From: an uncultured Mycolicibacterium sp.
GTDB taxonomy: Bacteria; Actinomycetota; Actinomycetes; Mycobacteriales; Mycobacteriaceae
Assembly: GCF_937941905.1 (NCBI RefSeq)
Contig: NZ_CALDGS010000094.1
Coordinates: 1-64,000, forward strand
Direction of reading: 5' to 3'
DNA length: 64,000 nucleotides
The notes beneath the pieces are model-generated. The model had not been told where the DNA came from. It did no database searches and saw only the letters and a list, made by a program, of their open reading frames with translations. Both the position numbers and the translations under genes were made by a program. Every line of letters begins with the position of its first letter. The stretch's first letter is position 1. Below, piece after piece: positions 63,611 through 64,000 of this stretch.

Positions 63611-63644
63611 GGCCCACCCCGCACCGCCGGGTGCGGGGTGGGCC
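63611..63644. terminator. Bidirectional terminator
   Basis: Perfect 15-bp GC stem (63611-63625 with 63630-63644), loop GCCG, followed by GTTTCC. It lies between two convergent genes (stops at 63586 and 63659). Confidence 0.85.
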
Positions 63645-63658
63645 GTTTCCGTCGGCGC

Positions 63659-64000
63659 TCAGCTGCGCAGGTATTCCACCACCAGGTCGCGGTAGTCCTG
63701 GAAACCCTTGTAGGCGGCGATGTCCTCGGGCAGCTCCTCGACGATGGTGGCCAGTTGTGCGGCGTACTCCTCGACGGTGCGCACCTCCTGCAGCGACGCC
63801 ATGAAGGTGCGGATGTTGAACGTCACCGCACCGGTCATCGGCAGCCGCACGAAGTGCTCGAGTTCGATGCGGAACTGCACCTGCGACACGTCGCCGTCGC
63901 GCAGCGCGGTGGCGAGCTGGCTGCCCCAGTCCGGCAACCGTTCCAGGCTGATGTCGTAGGTGCGGGTCGGCGACGCCGACAGGTTCCAGTTCAGCCGGCG
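63659..64000 (-). CDS. Hypothetical protein (partial, C-terminal part)
   Basis: The last 113 codons of a gene whose start lies beyond the right edge of the window; the frame is open to position 64000, beginning RRLNWNLSASPTRTYDIS. Content is soluble alpha/beta with SLERLPDWGSQLATALRDG, FRIELEHFVRLPMTG, FNIRTFMASLQEVRTV and ELPEDIAAYKGFQDYRDL. No motif that I can assign. An internal TTG at 63937 is in frame but is not taken as the start because the upstream sequence reads as protein. Confidence 0.65.
   Translation of the reverse strand, partial: RRLNWNLSASPTRTYDISLERLPDWGSQLATALRDGDVSQVQFRIELEHFVRLPMTGAVTFNIRTFMASLQEVRTVEEYAAQLATIVEELPEDIAAYKGFQDYRDLVVEYLRS

Overview
The window is a stretch of a high-GC mycobacterial chromosome, most likely a fast-growing Mycolicibacterium-type species. 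Evidence: the FAS-II mycolate operon (fabD-acpM-kasA-kasB-accD6) preceded by its regulator mabR, the mycothiol enzyme mscR, an MmpS/MmpL pair, ptpA, ahpE, and a gene order that follows M. tuberculosis Rv2228c-Rv2260 almost gene for gene. No insertion sequence, phage gene or CRISPR array is visible.

Layout. (1) 1-10130: a reverse-strand group (RNase HI, zinc-ribbon coiled coil, NIF3), then the HAD protein/ptpA/SURF1 operon, cobD, a CopD-type membrane protein, a MocR-type regulator with a divergent PaaI thioesterase, tRNA-Val, ahpE, a DUF3052 protein and a putative lipoprotein. (2) 10344-19994: aceE, a strong terminator, mabR, a dyad-rich promoter and the FAS-II operon that extends and carboxylates mycolic acid precursors. 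(3) 20057-30295: lipid and glycerol genes (glpD1, TetR, AGPS-like FAD oxidase, DagK-like lipid kinase), small membrane proteins, a MarR with a perfect operator, DUF3145, a serine hydrolase, and mscR with its metallo-hydrolase partner. (4) 30360-39142: accessory material: a SABATH-like methyltransferase, an mmpS-mmpL operon with two small secreted proteins, a large secreted DUF4185 protein, and a tRNA with a CAU anticodon. (5) 39187-49316: a ten-gene reverse-strand catabolic cluster (PucR regulator, Rieske oxygenase and reductase, deacetylase-fold hydrolase, ureohydrolase, two SDRs, APC permease, tautomerase, benzoylformate-decarboxylase-like ThDP enzyme), with a divergent large LuxR regulator up to 52173. 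(6) 52247-64000: conserved core again (tldE/tldD, a fused ECF transporter with its T subunit, MarR, MFS exporter, VIT1-type transporter, acyl-CoA oxidase, LppP-like lipoprotein, small hypotheticals), corresponding to scattered genes of the Rv2314c-Rv2330c region.

Regions 4 and 5 therefore look like accessory DNA between two conserved blocks. The most interesting items are the catabolic cluster, which I cannot match to a named pathway and which contains a catalytically degenerate SDR beside an intact one and a ThDP enzyme with Tyr in place of a key His; a four-copy family of long palindromes at gene ends, two of which supply coding sequence and one of those a stop codon; and a PaaI reading frame that has no stop before it runs antisense through a tRNA gene into ahpE.

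Most gene starts were chosen from ribosome binding sites, 4-base overlaps with the preceding gene, or the position of the conserved domain. Several genes appear leaderless, with a -10-like hexamer 5-8 bases before the start codon.
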